From: GCA-2746365 sp963711255
Lineage (GTDB): Bacteria > Pseudomonadota > Gammaproteobacteria > SZUA-229
Assembly (NCBI GenBank): GCA_963711255.1
Contig: CAVQDO010000011.1
Span: 62,001-126,000, forward strand
DNA: 64,000 nucleotides
Direction of reading: 5' to 3'
Shown here: positions 62,720 to 64,000 of the stretch, in pieces
How positions within the stretch are numbered: position 1 is the stretch's first letter
Layout: the number at the start of each line of letters is the position of its first letter
Made by a program: the position numbers and the translations under genes
The notes under the pieces: model-generated
The model's input: the letters and a program-made list of their open reading frames with translations, nothing else
Told to the model about the DNA's origin: nothing
The model's database searches: none

Positions 62720-64000
62720 AAATCCGGCCCGATATTGACGTGGATACGCCACGGGTTACCATCAAGTGAAAGTGCACTTGCCAGGTCAAGGCGTATAGGA
62801 CCTACCGGTGATTTCCAGCGGAAGCCAAAACCGGCGCCTTTTGCCAGGTCGTCGTTAAGGTCATCAATGGCATTTCCGGCATCATAAAATACAGCCATGC
62901 CCCAGTCGTTTTTGAAAGTGTGTTCAAATTCGATGCTGCCAACCACCAGGTATTTTCCGCCGACAACGTCGCCATCATCATCGAGAGGGCCGAGAGAGCG
63001 ATAACTGTAGCCACGTACACTTTGTGAGCCGCCGGCAAAAAATCGTACAGAGGTCGGCAGTTCGTTAAAATCATCGGTCCAGGTACTGCCCAATGTGCCG
63101 CGGGTAATAATGCGGTTGCGTCGGTTTATTGAAGTAATAAATTTCAGGTTGCCACTTAGTTGTGAGAAGCTGGTGTCAGAAACCAGTTCTTCAGTGGCGC
63201 CTCGCAAGTCTATATCGAAACGCAGACCTGCCAGCGCGTCGATGAAGTTATTGCCCCAGGTGCGGCTCCAGTTGATGCCGGGAATTAACAGAATAGAAAC
63301 ACCGCTGTCATCGGCAACCACGTAATCTTCCTGCTGATAGTTAAGCGAGATTGATTCGCGCCATTCATTACGGCTATGTTTAAGGGTGACGCCAAGAGTA
63401 CGCAAGGTACTTTCCCTGTCATCTATTGTTTCATTGATGATGCCGGTAGTGTAGATCAACTGGTCTGTGCGGGGGTTAAATATCGGCACACGGTAATTTG
63501 CAATAACGCTGTAGCCGATTTGAGAAATATTGGCTTCGGCGTCAACTCGATGGCCACTTTTGTTAAAGCGTGGCATATCCCATCCGAGTTTGGCGCGGGC
63601 GCCGGTATCGGTTCCATATCCGAGTCCAAAAGTATAACGGTGCATTTTTCGCGGAGTCAGTTTTATCGAGACGGGAATTTCATTCGTATCCAGTTGTGGT
63701 ACACCGGGTGAGACTTCGACTGTCTGAAAGTAATAACTGTCGTTTAATGCCTGCTGTAAATCGATCAGCTGGTTGAGGGTATAGGGTGTGCCTTTTTCGA
63801 AAGGTATATAACGCCGTAAAAGTGAATCATGCAGAATATCCTGCTTTAAGCTTACGTCGCCAAAATTATATCGCGCACCGCCTTCATAAATGAGATTAAT
63901 TCGAACGTCATAAGTATCGAGATTAATCTCTACACGGTGTTCAGCAAAACGTGCGTTAAAATAACCGCGTTCTGATGCCAGTTTTGCCAGGCTGGATTTA
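62716..64000 (-). CDS. tamA: TamA outer-membrane assembly factor, 5' end outside window
   Basis: An Omp85-family protein; the ATG at 63645 is internal because the frame is open to 64000, giving a partial protein of over 425 residues. POTRA-like sequence is present at the N-terminal end (SLLRRYIPFEKGTPYTLNQL, SYYFQTVEVSPGVP). VSIKLTPRKMHRYTFGLGYGTDTG and RFFAGGSQSVRGYSYRSLGP (the VRGY motif) are TamA barrel hallmarks, closing with GPIRLDLASALS. Works with TamB next to it. Confidence 0.95.
   Translation of the reverse strand, partial: KSSLAKLASERGYFNARFAEHRVEINLDTYDVRINLIYEGGARYNFGDVSLKQDILHDSLLRRYIPFEKGTPYTLNQLIDLQQALNDSYYFQTVEVSPGVPQLDTNEIPVSIKLTPRKMHRYTFGLGYGTDTGARAKLGWDMPRFNKSGHRVDAEANISQIGYSVIANYRVPIFNPRTDQLIYTTGIINETIDDRESTLRTLGVTLKHSRNEWRESISLNYQQEDYVVADDSGVSILLIPGINWSRTWGNNFIDALAGLRFDIDLRGATEELVSDTSFSQLSGNLKFITSINRRNRIITRGTLGSTWTDDFNELPTSVRFFAGGSQSVRGYSYRSLGPLDDDGDVVGGKYLVVGSIEFEHTFKNDWGMAVFYDAGNAIDDLNDDLAKGAGFGFRWKSPVGPIRLDLASALSLDGNPWRIHVNIGPDL

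Overview
The window looks like about 64 kb of a gammaproteobacterial chromosome of moderate to low GC, probably a motile sulfur-oxidising (Dsr-type) chemotroph. This rests on a DsrS-like protein at the left end, the dapC-yffB-dapD block, the yciI-yciB / yciO-M50-trpS-scpA-scpB-rluB block, mnmC, nhaR, tamA-tamB, several YciK/YccA/HPF type proteins and PEP-CTERM or GlyGly-CTERM type anchors. No phage, insertion-sequence transposase, CRISPR array or rRNA was seen. The only tRNA is tRNA-Leu(CAA) at 37392-37478.

Layout. 1-2.5 kb: end of a VWA metallopeptidase-like gene, dsrS and a partner. 2.5-5 kb: lysine/diaminopimelate genes on the minus strand. 5-9.5 kb: glyoxalase-fold protein, PEP-CTERM protein, a GGDEF-EAL enzyme, and a small flagellar-axial-like protein behind a near-consensus sigma-28 promoter. 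10-14 kb: solitary trpB, alkyltransferase-like protein, ComFB, cupin, lipoprotein, AraC-Ogt fusion. 14-19 kb: yccA-hpf divergent from nhaR, oxidoreductase, amidotransferase. 19-24 kb: frameshifted PDC sensor protein, mtnA plus class II aldolase (methylthio salvage), FadL-like porin with an FNR-type box. 24-33.5 kb: small proteins, CBS protein, FecR/outer-membrane barrel pair, a second GGDEF-EAL enzyme, then a repeat-rich zone with a secreted coiled-coil protein between two direct repeats. 33.8-37.5 kb: a large secreted calcium-type repeat protein, then a tRNA-Leu gene followed by two tandem structured 171/172-bp repeats carrying copies of the tRNA 3' end. 37.5-49 kb: housekeeping block. 49-59 kb: third GGDEF-EAL protein coupled to a di-heme peroxidase, pentapeptide protein, PhnD-like binding protein and hybrid histidine kinase. 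59-64 kb: tamB-tamA.

Themes. Three large c-di-GMP enzymes, a ComFB-type protein and a sigma-28 gene point to motility/biofilm control. Eight apparent reading-frame breaks occur in otherwise good genes; seven need one base skipped and one needs one base added. That pattern suggests insertion-type sequence errors at least as much as real gene decay, so affected genes are described as one locus each. The clearest candidates for something little described are the tRNA-Leu repeat array and the sigma-28 mini-axial protein.
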